Assembly (NCBI GenBank): GCA_003220435.1 | Contig: QHSL01000092.1 | Location: 1 to 64,000, forward strand | DNA length: 64,000 bases | Origin: Candidatus Rokuibacteriota bacterium | Lineage (GTDB): Bacteria; Methylomirabilota; Methylomirabilia; Rokubacteriales; CSP1-6 | Reading direction: 5' to 3' | Part shown: positions 42,048 through 49,610 of the stretch, one piece after another | How positions within the stretch are numbered: the stretch's first letter is position 1 | Layout of the letters: the number at the start of each line of letters is the position of its first letter | Program-made: the position numbers and the translations under genes | The notes under the pieces: model-generated | What the model was told of the DNA's origin: nothing | What the model saw: only the letters and a program-made list of their open reading frames with translations | Database searches by the model: none

Positions 42048-42727
42048 ACGCGGGCCGTCGGCCGAGCGGCGATGCACGCCTCCAGCGCGGTGCCGACGAA
42101 GTGCAAGGCGGCGCCGTCGTCCGCGGCGTAGCCGGCGGGAAAGCCCGCGCGGACCAGCCGCTGGTAGGTCGGACGGCGGTCCGTCTCGCCGTCGTAGTGC
42201 GGGCACGCGCTGCCGGAGAGAAGGCCGAGGCCGTCGCGCAGCGCCGCGAGTGGTCCGAACGAATCGGTGACGCCGGCCTCGAACCAGCAGATCATGCCGG
42301 CGCTGACCCCGGTGAGGATCACGCCGCGCTCCCACGCCTCGCGCAGCATCCGATCGACACCGTGCACGCGCCACACCGCCAGCATGTTCGCCGTGTTGCC
42401 GCCTCCCACGTAGACGATGTCCTGGCTCGTGAGGACCGCCGCGATGTCCGTCCGCGGCCGGCCGAACAGGCAGACGTGGATCGCCTCGGCGCGCTCGCCG
42501 AACGCCTCGTAGAACTTCGTGATGTAGACCGCCGCGTCACCGCTCGCGGTCGGGAGGAAGCAGATCTTGGGCCGCGGCTTGCCGGACAGCTCGAGCACGT
42601 ACGCGTCGAGACGAGAGCCGTTCGCCTCCACGCTGAAGCTGCCGCCGCCCATCGCGACGATCTGCCTCCGTACCGGCACCGCCGTCACGTCCGGTGACTC
42701 CGTGGGCCCGGCACCGACGTGGTCCAT
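41981..42727 (-). CDS. Peptidase S51 (dipeptidase E-like) protein
   Basis: A 248-residue alpha/beta hydrolase of the S51 group. VYVGGGNTANML forms the substrate loop and ILTGVSAGMICWFE holds the nucleophile Ser in the GxSAG elbow; CPHYDGETDRR and YAADDGAALHF hold likely other active-site residues. The family cleaves Asp-X dipeptides or cyanophycin products. I start it at MDHVGAGPTESP; a later ATG at MGGGSFSVEANG is also possible. It is divergent from the secreted-protein gene. Confidence 0.85.
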   Translation of the reverse strand: MDHVGAGPTESPDVTAVPVRRQIVAMGGGSFSVEANGSRLDAYVLELSGKPRPKICFLPTASGDAAVYITKFYEAFGERAEAIHVCLFGRPRTDIAAVLTSQDIVYVGGGNTANMLAVWRVHGVDRMLREAWERGVILTGVSAGMICWFEAGVTDSFGPLAALRDGLGLLSGSACPHYDGETDRRPTYQRLVRAGFPAGYAADDGAALHFVGTALEACIAARPTARVYRVGAEGETVVETPLPVRLLS

Positions 42728-42813
42728 GTCGACACCTCGACAGCGGGTCGCAGGGATGACACGTCGTACATCACGGGTCTGCGCACTGCTTGGATATTCC
42801 TGACCTTTGCGCC

Positions 42814-42829
42814 TGGCACACGTTGTGCT
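42814..42829 (+). promoter_or_regulatory. Sigma-54 promoter of the secreted protein gene at 42.9 kb
   Basis: TGGCACA-CGTT-GTGCT matches the -24/-12 consensus except one T, with GG and GC 10 nt apart. The predicted start site is about 30 nt before the ATG, with GGGGGGA in between as ribosome site. No GTTCC-N5-GGAAC dyad is seen just upstream. Confidence 0.65.
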
Positions 42830-42870
42830 ATCGTTCCCCGCGCGGCGCACACGCCATACCGGGGGGACCG

Positions 42871-43376
42871 ATGAAGTCCTTGGCGTTCATCATCGCGGTG
42901 CTGAGTGGCTTGCTGCTCTCCTCGGAACCTGCTGCCGCAACTGCCGTAGAGTTTTCGCGCGGCCAGACCACCGTGACCGTCGGGTCCAACACGATCACGG
43001 CCGACAACAACGTGAAATATGTCCTCTACACGACGGGCGAGACCATCACGGTCACGCTGCACTATTCGGCCTCCTGCAACATCATCTTCAGCGGCCTCAC
43101 CTTGCGATCGCCCAACCCGTTCACGCCCCGGGGGGTCGCCGGCGCCATCGCCAACGTCAGCGGCACGCCTCCGTCGGGCGGAGCGACCACGACTGGAAGC
43201 GTCACTTTCGACATTCAGTTCAGCGCCTTGAAGCAAGCGGCAATGAAGAGCTTCGGCGTCGCCCACCTCAACCTGGTGCTCGGGGTGGATGACGATTGCA
43301 GTCCCGTGACCGGAGACGCCGACGGCGTGGACGGGCAGGTCACGATCGGCGTGCAGATCTCGGTGTCGACCGTGGT
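42871..43376 (+). CDS. Secreted beta-rich protein of unknown function, without its own stop
   Basis: The start is MKSLAFIIAVLSGLLLSSEP, a signal peptide with cleavage near AAATA. The mature part is rich in Thr, Val, Gly and Ser (TVTVGSNTITADN, ETITVTLHYSASC), with two Cys, and looks like a beta-sandwich. The recognisable part ends near ITIGVQ-like VTIGVQISVSTVV. After that the frame stays open to 44322 but only as antisense of the next gene, so the natural end is missing and the boundary given is approximate. It has a sigma-54 promoter. No known domain recognised. Confidence 0.7.
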
Positions 43377-44292
43377 GACCGACCGAGTCCGCGTACTTGT
43401 CGAGCTCCTCGGGCGGCAGGTACTGCGCCTCCCACTCGCGAATGCGATCGAAGCCGGCGAACGTGTGCAGGTCGCCCAGCGGGTGGCGCTGGAAGCGGTC
43501 GGCGAACCGCTCCTCGGCCAGCGGACCTTCGTCGCGCAACGCGACGGCGAGGTCGTACACCGCCTCGATCGCCGCGCGAAAGGTGGCGCCCGGGAGGATC
43601 GTCACCGCGATGCCGAGCTCCTGCATCTGGGCGAGGTTGAAGCGGGGCGAGACGCCGGTCTGGTTGTAGAAGATCGGCCCCTTCACCTCCTGACAGACGC
43701 GCCGGACCTCGTCGACGCTCGTCGGGCCCTCGACGAACGCGAGGTCGGCACCGGCGGCCAGGTAGGCGTTGGCCCGGCGGATGGCCTCGTCGAGCGAGCC
43801 GCCGTGCGCGCCGCGAGCGTCGGTGCGGGCGATGAGGACGAAGTCGGGATCGAGCTCGCGGCGGACCGCGTCGGCGGCGCGGTACTTGCCGACCGCCTCC
43901 TCGAGCGGGATCACCCGACGCCCGGCCACGTGGCCGCACCGCTTGGGGATCGCCTGATCCTCGATGTGGATACCGGCCACCCCTGTCCCGATGTACTCGC
44001 GCACCGCGCGCATCACGTTGATGGCGTTGCCGTACCCGTTGTCGGCGTCGGCGATCACCGGGGCCCGGACCGCGCCGGCGATGTAGCGCGCGTTCAGGTG
44101 CATCTCGGTCATCGTCGCCAGACCAGCGTCGGGCAGCCCGAGCAGCGCGAGCGACGTCCCGTAGCCCGTCATGTACAGCAGGGGAAAGCCGACCGTTTCG
44201 AGAATTCGCGCGCTGAGCGCATCGTAGCAGCCGGGTACGAGCAGAGGCTTGCCCGACGTCAGGAGCTGGCGGAGCCGCGTTGTCGCTCGCAT
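43377..44292 (-). CDS. Isocitrate lyase/PEP mutase family protein
   Basis: About 305 recognisable residues of a TIM-barrel lyase. LVPGCYDALSARI, VIADADNGYGNAINV (metal Asp residues), GIHIEDQAIPKRCGH, IARTDARGAHG and ADLAFVEGP are family motifs. GHVAGRRV replaces the KKCGH...G(K/R) region with Cys kept in RCGH, as in 2-methylisocitrate or dimethylmalate lyases. Members cleave or form C-C or C-P bonds next to pyruvate. The frame does not stop at the expected end and runs through the antisense of the secreted protein to 42685, so the end is approximate. AGGAGGAC precedes the ATG. Confidence 0.88.
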
Positions 44293-44324
44293 GGTGTCCT
44301 CCTCAATGTATCGCCGTTATAGCC

Positions 44325-44374
44325 GCGCCTCCCGCCGGCGGGGCCCCGGCCCCGCGACGGCCTGCGGCGCGCAC
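44325..44374 (+). repeat. GC-rich interspersed repeat, copy 2
   Basis: A 50-bp copy of the element at 35.6 kb, with CCCGCC in place of CGGCC near its start and CCCCGG for CCCCAG in the middle. It stands in the divergent gap between the lyase gene and the ABC importer operon. Confidence 0.8.
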
Positions 44375-44432
44375 GACTGGGGCCGGATCGCCGGTCGGTA
44401 CGACGGGTGTGATACGCGCGAGCCCTGCCGCG

Positions 44433-44480
44433 TGTCAAGGCCGCCGGGCCTTGACAGACCTCGGCCGGCGCGCCTACTGT
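44433..44480 (+). promoter_or_regulatory. Sigma-70-type promoter with palindromic operator for the ABC importer operon
   Basis: TTGACA (44451-44456) and TACTGT (44475-44480) are 18 nt apart. A perfect 10-bp inverted repeat TGTCAAGGCC-GCCG-GGCCTTGACA (44433-44456) covers the -35 box, so a repressor bound there would block the polymerase. The ATG of the binding protein is 49 nt after the -10 box. Confidence 0.6.
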
Positions 44481-44528
44481 CCCGAAATCGCGCTCCGCTG
44501 CACACTCGTTCGGGACCCGGAGGACGCC

Positions 44529-45803
44529 ATGAGGACTCGTCGCGAATTCCTGACCCTGACCGCCGGTGCCGTCGCTACCACGGCCCTCGGCTCCCGCCAG
44601 GTCGCCGCCGCCCCCAAGGCGTTGACGACCGTTCGCGAAAGCTCCTTCATCAAGGCGTTCGACGACTACTTCGCCAAGACGCTGCTGCCGGAGTACGAGA
44701 AGCTCACCGGGATCAAGATGAGCTACGAGGCGGTGAGCGTCGGCGGCATGCTCACCCGGCTGACCACCATCGCCGAGACCAAGTCGGGCCCCGAGGTCGC
44801 GATGACCGCGATCAACTGGCCCCACCTCTTCGACGCGAGCCTGGTCGACGTCACCGACCTGGCGACCGAGATCGGCAAGAAGCTCGGGCCCTGGCACGAC
44901 AACGTCCTCGACGCAGTCGTCGTGAACAAGAAGTGGAAGGCGCTGCCGTGGGGCAACATCGGCCAACTCGAGGTCTATCGCACCGACTGGTTCGCCGAGG
45001 TCGGCGTGAAGAAGTTCCCCGAGACGTGGGAAGACTTGTTGTCGGCCGGCCGCCTGCTCAAGAAGAAGGGCCATCCGTTCGGCTTCGAGCTGGGCCACGG
45101 CTTCGGCGACAACCACGGCTGGCTCTATCCGTTGCTGTGGTCGTACGGCGGCCGCGAGGTCGACAAGGACGGCAAGACCGTGCTGATCGACTCGAGTGAG
45201 ACGGCGAAGGCCGTCGATTTCTGCCGCAAGTTCTACCAGGAGACGATGCTGGAGGACGTGCTCGGCTGGACCGACGTCAACAACAACAAGGCGTACCTGG
45301 GCGAGCAGATTTCCTGCACCAACAACGCCTCGTCCATCCTCGTCGTGGCCAAGCGTGATTTCCCCGAGATCGCCAGGGTCACCGACCACGGCCTCAATCC
45401 CCAGGGGCCGAAGGGCCGCTACCACATCATCAACGCGGTCTCCCACGCGATCATGAGCCACGCCCCCGACCAGCCCGCGACCAAGGCGTTCGTGCGCTGG
45501 CTCTACGACGACAAGCAGATGTCGCGCTGGCTCGCGTCCGGCGACGCCTACTACGCGCCGTTCCTCGCCGGCTACGACAACCACCCGATGTGGAACTCCG
45601 AGCCGCGATACCTGCCCTACAAGGAGTCGCTCAAGACGTCGCGGCTCCACGGGTGGCCCGGACCGGCCGGCCACGCGCTGGCGGAGAGCGTCGCCAAGTA
45701 CGTGCTGGTCGACATGTTCGCGAAGGCGTGCCGGGGCGACGCGACCAAGGACGTCATCGCCACCGCCGCGTCGCAGTTGAAGCAGATCTACAAAGCGAAG
45801 TAG
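44529..45803 (+). CDS. ABC importer substrate-binding protein (family 1), Tat-exported
   Basis: A 424-residue periplasmic binding protein. MRTRREFLTLTAGAV carries the twin-Arg motif T-R-R-E-F-L, so it is probably exported folded. LPEYEKLTGIKMSYE, VGGMLTRLTT, ALPWGNIGQLEVYRTDWF and ETWEDLLSAG are typical of sugar- or polyol-binding family 1 proteins. It is followed by two permease genes and an amidohydrolase, but no ATPase, so it must borrow one. The ligand is not visible. Confidence 0.92.
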   Translation: MRTRREFLTLTAGAVATTALGSRQVAAAPKALTTVRESSFIKAFDDYFAKTLLPEYEKLTGIKMSYEAVSVGGMLTRLTTIAETKSGPEVAMTAINWPHLFDASLVDVTDLATEIGKKLGPWHDNVLDAVVVNKKWKALPWGNIGQLEVYRTDWFAEVGVKKFPETWEDLLSAGRLLKKKGHPFGFELGHGFGDNHGWLYPLLWSYGGREVDKDGKTVLIDSSETAKAVDFCRKFYQETMLEDVLGWTDVNNNKAYLGEQISCTNNASSILVVAKRDFPEIARVTDHGLNPQGPKGRYHIINAVSHAIMSHAPDQPATKAFVRWLYDDKQMSRWLASGDAYYAPFLAGYDNHPMWNSEPRYLPYKESLKTSRLHGWPGPAGHALAESVAKYVLVDMFAKACRGDATKDVIATAASQLKQIYKAK

Positions 45804-45807
45804 CGCG

Positions 45808-46734
45808 ATGGCGGTCGGGCCGGCATCGCTGGCGCACCCCGTCGCCGGCCGACCGTTCACGCTCAAGGGCGTCCTCGAGCGGGAAGGGGTCTTCAGCTGG
45901 CTCATGCTGAGCCCCGGCGTCCTCTTCCTGCTCGCGTTCATCGCGTACCCGTTCTTCTACGGCATCTTCCTGAGCCTCGAGGACCGCCGGGTCGCGAGCC
46001 CGGGCGTCTTCGTCGGCCTCGCCAACTTCCAGACGCTGATGGGCGACGCGGTGTTCTGGCAGGTCACGCGCAACACGTTCGTCTACGTCGCCGCCACCAC
46101 CGTGCTCAAGCTGGCCGGCGGCCTGGGAATGGCGTTGGTGATGAACCAGCGCTTCCGCGGCCGGAACCTGGCTCGCGCGTTCCTGCTGCTGCCGTTCATC
46201 GTCCCGACCGCGCTGTCGACGGTCGCGTGGATGTGGATCCTCGATCCCACCTTCAGCGTCGTCAACTGGCTGCTGGTGCACACGGGCGTCGTCGCCAAGG
46301 GCTACTCGTTCCTGGGCAACGCCACGCTCGCGATGGGATCGCTGATCGTCGTGAACACGTGGCGCGGCATGCCGTTCTACGGCATCACGCTGCTGGCCGG
46401 GCTGCAGACGATCTCGCCCGATCTCTACGAAGCGGCCTCCATCGACGGCGCGACGACCACCCAGCGCTTCCGCTACGTGACGCTGCCGATCATCAAGCCG
46501 GTCCTGATCATCGTGACGATGTTCTCGGTGATCTTCACCTTCGGCGACTTCCAGCTGATCTACGCGCTGACCCACGGCGGGCCGGCCAACGCGACCCACG
46601 TCTTCTCGACCTGGGCGTTCGACATCGGCATGTCGGCGGGCCTGCTCGGGATGGGCGCCGCCGTCGCGCTGGCTATCCTGCCGGCGCTGGCCGCCCTCAT
46701 CGTCGCGCTCACGATCTACCTGAGACGAGAATGA
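45808..46734 (+). CDS. ABC importer permease, MalF type
   Basis: A 308-residue inner-membrane protein with six likely helices. The ATPase-coupling EAA loop is YEAASIDGATTTQRFRYVTL. WLMLSPGVLFLLAFIAYP at the N-terminus and the PFIVPTALSTVAWMWI helix are typical of carbohydrate CUT1 permeases. It begins 4 nt after the binding-protein gene and pairs with the next permease. Confidence 0.93.
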   Translation: MAVGPASLAHPVAGRPFTLKGVLEREGVFSWLMLSPGVLFLLAFIAYPFFYGIFLSLEDRRVASPGVFVGLANFQTLMGDAVFWQVTRNTFVYVAATTVLKLAGGLGMALVMNQRFRGRNLARAFLLLPFIVPTALSTVAWMWILDPTFSVVNWLLVHTGVVAKGYSFLGNATLAMGSLIVVNTWRGMPFYGITLLAGLQTISPDLYEAASIDGATTTQRFRYVTLPIIKPVLIIVTMFSVIFTFGDFQLIYALTHGGPANATHVFSTWAFDIGMSAGLLGMGAAVALAILPALAALIVALTIYLRRE

Positions 46735-46813
46735 CGGTGACAATCCGGCAACGCAAATCTCGCCGAACGTCGGGCGTCGGAGGCTCTGCGCAGGCGCCCC
46801 GACGGCAAACATA

Positions 46814-47659
46814 ATGGTCGACGGGCGAGACTTCCTCGGGCGGCTGCGGCGGCTATACCTGCCGCTGGCGGTCTTCCTCGTGCTGATGCTGTTCCCGTTC
46901 TACTGGATGCTGATCACCTCGATCAAGCCCAACCGCGAGCTCTACAACGCCCGGATCATGCCGCTGATCGTCCACCAGCCCACGCTGAAGCACTACATCG
47001 ATCTGCTCTACGAGACGAACTTCCTCACGTGGACCTACAACACGCTGCTGGTCGCGGTCGTGACGACCCTCGTCTCGGTGGTGCTCGGCACGATGATGGC
47101 GTACCCGCTGGCGCGGATGCGGTTTCCTGGCGCGGCGGTCGTGGCGATCGGCGTCGCCGCGACCTATCTGGTCCCGCAGCCGCTCTTGTTCATCCCGATG
47201 TCGGACATCATCAACCGGCTGGATCTCGGCAACACGCTGACGGCCGTCATGCTGACGTACCCGACCCTGCTGATCCCGTTCTCGGCGTGGCTGCTCATGG
47301 GCTACTTCAAGAGCGTGCCGCGCGAGCTCGAGGAGGCGGCGCGTATCGACGGCGCCAGCCGCCTCCAGGCGATGACGCGGATCGTGCTGCCGCTCTGCAC
47401 GCCGGGCCTGCTGTCGGCCGGGATCTTCTCGTTCACGCTCGCCCAGAACGAGTTCCTCTACGCGCTGATCTTCCTGGCCAAGAGCGAGGTGCGAACAGTG
47501 CCGGTCGGCGCCATCACCGAGCTGATCCGCGGCGACGTCTTCTACTGGGGCCAGCTCATGGCGGCCGCGCTGCTCGGTTCGGTGCCGGTCGCCATCATCT
47601 ATTCGTTCTTCGTGGAATATTACGTCGCCGGGCTCACCGCGGGCTCGGTGAAGAACTAA
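46814..47659 (+). CDS. ABC importer permease, MalG type
   Basis: A 281-residue inner-membrane protein with six likely helices. The EAA loop is LEEAARIDGASRLQAMTRIV. FPFYWMLITSIKPNREL is the usual N-terminal signature and the C-terminus VAGLTAGSVKN is the GxxGxVKx end of CUT1 permeases. It forms a heterodimer with the preceding MalF-type protein. The gap of 79 nt before it holds no gene. Confidence 0.93.
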   Translation: MVDGRDFLGRLRRLYLPLAVFLVLMLFPFYWMLITSIKPNRELYNARIMPLIVHQPTLKHYIDLLYETNFLTWTYNTLLVAVVTTLVSVVLGTMMAYPLARMRFPGAAVVAIGVAATYLVPQPLLFIPMSDIINRLDLGNTLTAVMLTYPTLLIPFSAWLLMGYFKSVPRELEEAARIDGASRLQAMTRIVLPLCTPGLLSAGIFSFTLAQNEFLYALIFLAKSEVRTVPVGAITELIRGDVFYWGQLMAAALLGSVPVAIIYSFFVEYYVAGLTAGSVKN

Positions 47660-47674
47660 ATTAGGAGGCACTCC

Positions 47675-48916
47675 ATGCAGGTCATCCGAGTCGGCACACT
47701 GATCGACGGCAGCGGCGCGCCACCCGTTCGCGACGCGAGCGTGCTGATCGACAATGGACGGATCGAGGCGGTCACGACGGCCGACCCGAGCGGCCGCCGG
47801 TCGGCGGGCGCCGAGAGCGGAGCGGATGTGATCGACGCCTCCCGCCTCACCGCGCTGCCCGGGCTCATCGATTGCCACGACCATCTGTCCTTCCACGGCT
47901 ACGAGCTGGCGAAGCGCTGGGGCCTCGACGAGCCGCAGAGCACGTGGCACCTGCGAACCGCCACGATCGCGCGCCAGATCCTCGAGTCGGGCTACACCGC
48001 GGTGCGCGACGCCGGCGGTCTGGACGCCGGCTTCGGGCTCGCGATCCGCGACGGGCTCATCAAGGGACCTCGCCTGGTCGTGTCGCTCGCGATCATCTCG
48101 CCGACCGGCGGCCTCGGCGACCGCGTCAGCCCGTCCGGCCACACGCCGCCGGGCAGCCATGATCCGAGCCTACCGCCGAGCGTCGCTGACGGCGTCGCGG
48201 CGGTGCGCACGACGGTACGGACCATCGTCCGGGCGGGCGCGGACGTGATCAAGTGCGCCACGACCGGCGGCGCCAGCTCGCGCGCCGGCCACGGCCCGCG
48301 GGACCGCGCGTTCACGCTCGAAGAGATGAAGGCGCTCGTCGACGAGGCCCACCTGCTGGGACGCCGCGTCATGTGCCATGCGGTCGGCGGGCCCGGGCTG
48401 CGCGTGGCCATTGAGGCCGGCGTCGATTCGATCGAGCACGGCTGCTACCTCGACGAGGACCGGGAGCTGATCCCGATGATGGCCGAGCGCGGGATCGCCT
48501 TCGTCCCGACCCTGACGGTCTACGAGTACCACCGCGAGTCGCAGGCGCCCCACGTGCGCGAGCGCGCCCGCGCGTTGCGCACCCACCACCTCGAGAGCGT
48601 CGGCCGGGCACTGGCGGCTGGCGTCAACGTCGTCGCCGGGACCGACGCCGGCGGCCACGGCCACCCGAACAACGCCCTCGAGCTCGAGCACCTGGTGGCG
48701 GCGGGCCTGACGCCGATGCAGGCGCTCCAGGCGGCGACGAGCCGGGCCGCGGCGTGCCTCGGGCTCGAACACGAGATCGGCACGATCGAGAAGGGCAAGC
48801 GGGCCGACCTCATCCTGGTCGACGGCGATCCGCTCAAGGACATTCGCTTGCTTCAGGATCCTCGGCGGATCAAGCACGTCGTCAAAGGGGGGGTCACCGT
48901 CATCTCGCGTTCGTAG
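47675..48916 (+). CDS. Amidohydrolase (imidazolonepropionase/prolidase-like)
   Basis: A 413-residue metal-dependent hydrolase. GLIDCHDHLSF holds the HxH metal pair, DVIKCATTGG the bridging Lys, VMCHAVGG and SIEHGCY two His, and VAGTDAGG the Asp. These are the metal ligands of the binuclear amidohydrolase group that includes Sgx9260-type prolidases. AGGAGG precedes the ATG. It follows the permease gene by 15 nt, so it probably acts on the imported compound, such as an N-acyl or dipeptide-like substrate. Confidence 0.91.
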   Translation: MQVIRVGTLIDGSGAPPVRDASVLIDNGRIEAVTTADPSGRRSAGAESGADVIDASRLTALPGLIDCHDHLSFHGYELAKRWGLDEPQSTWHLRTATIARQILESGYTAVRDAGGLDAGFGLAIRDGLIKGPRLVVSLAIISPTGGLGDRVSPSGHTPPGSHDPSLPPSVADGVAAVRTTVRTIVRAGADVIKCATTGGASSRAGHGPRDRAFTLEEMKALVDEAHLLGRRVMCHAVGGPGLRVAIEAGVDSIEHGCYLDEDRELIPMMAERGIAFVPTLTVYEYHRESQAPHVRERARALRTHHLESVGRALAAGVNVVAGTDAGGHGHPNNALELEHLVAAGLTPMQALQAATSRAAACLGLEHEIGTIEKGKRADLILVDGDPLKDIRLLQDPRRIKHVVKGGVTVISRS

Positions 48917-48928
48917 CTCCGTCGCGGG

Positions 48929-49098
48929 AGGCGGAGGAGCGACGTGGCGATGGGCTCCAGGGATCGCGGGACCACGCGGCACGCGTCCGCTATCCCGCGG
49001 CGGCTGGGCTCCATCTGGTCGCGCGTCGTCCGCTGACGCTTGTCGGGAACGGGTCCCGCTGACCCCTCGAGCCCACCGCCACGCCGCCCCTCCGATCC
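48929..49098. repeat. Long-hairpin repeat element, copy 1
   Basis: The arms CGTGGCGATGGGCTC (48943-48957) and GAGCCCACCGCCACG (49069-49083) pair at 14 of 15 positions, and pairing extends outward with few breaks. An inner stem GCGGGACC/GGTCCCGC (48966-48973 with 49052-49059) closes a loop. The core shares about 100 nt, including GGCTGGGCTCCATCTGG, with the copy at 59.4 kb, whose arms are different in sequence. Intergenic, after the amidohydrolase gene. Confidence 0.7.
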
Positions 49099-49174
49099 AC
49101 CGTTGTGGGCTCAGCGACAACTCGCCGCCGCACCGCCTCACGGCCGCGCCTGGGCGACGAGGATCCACTGCGGG

Positions 49175-49567
49175 CTAGACGACGGCGAGGGCTTCGACTT
49201 CGATCATGTAGTCGGGATGCGAGAGCGAGGCGACCTGCACCATCGTCGAGGCCGGGCCCTTGGCGCCGAACACTTCGTCGCGAACGGCCCGGAAGTCGAG
49301 GCGGTAGCGGACGTCGGTGACGTAGGTCGTGATCTTGACGACGTTCGCGAGGGTGCCACCGCCCGCCTCCACGAGCGCCTTGACCGCCGCGAACACCGCG
49401 CGCGCCTGGCCTCGGAAGTCACCCCGGTGCTTGACGGTCCCGTCCATCTCATAGGGCACCTGCCCGGCGAGGAAGAGGATCGTCTGGACGCCCGTCACCT
49501 TGATGGCCTGGCTGTACCCCGGCGGGTCGTAGACGCCGGCCGCGCAGTACTTCTCGATCTTCGCCAT
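49175..49567 (-). CDS. RidA/YjgF family enamine/imine deaminase
   Basis: A 130-residue protein. ILFLAGQVPYEMDG, ARAVFAAVKALVEAGGG, VVKITTYVTDV, and EVEALAVV at the end follow the RidA plan; the catalytic Arg is usually in the segment R-x-x-x-x-x at about 105, here the VFGAKGPASTMVQV stretch lacks it, so activity on simple imines is uncertain. It follows the DAO-type oxidase gene on the same strand, which would release imines. GAGGAGA precedes the ATG. Confidence 0.9.
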   Translation of the reverse strand: MAKIEKYCAAGVYDPPGYSQAIKVTGVQTILFLAGQVPYEMDGTVKHRGDFRGQARAVFAAVKALVEAGGGTLANVVKITTYVTDVRYRLDFRAVRDEVFGAKGPASTMVQVASLSHPDYMIEVEALAVV

Positions 49568-49610
49568 GATCGGTCTCCTCTCGATCGGGTCGGGGTGAGT
49601 GGCTCGAGGC

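Noticed and set aside
44280-44528. In-frame N-terminal extension of the ABC binding protein
   Set aside because: The extension covers the repeat and promoter, while the inner ATG starts a perfect twin-Arg signal peptide.
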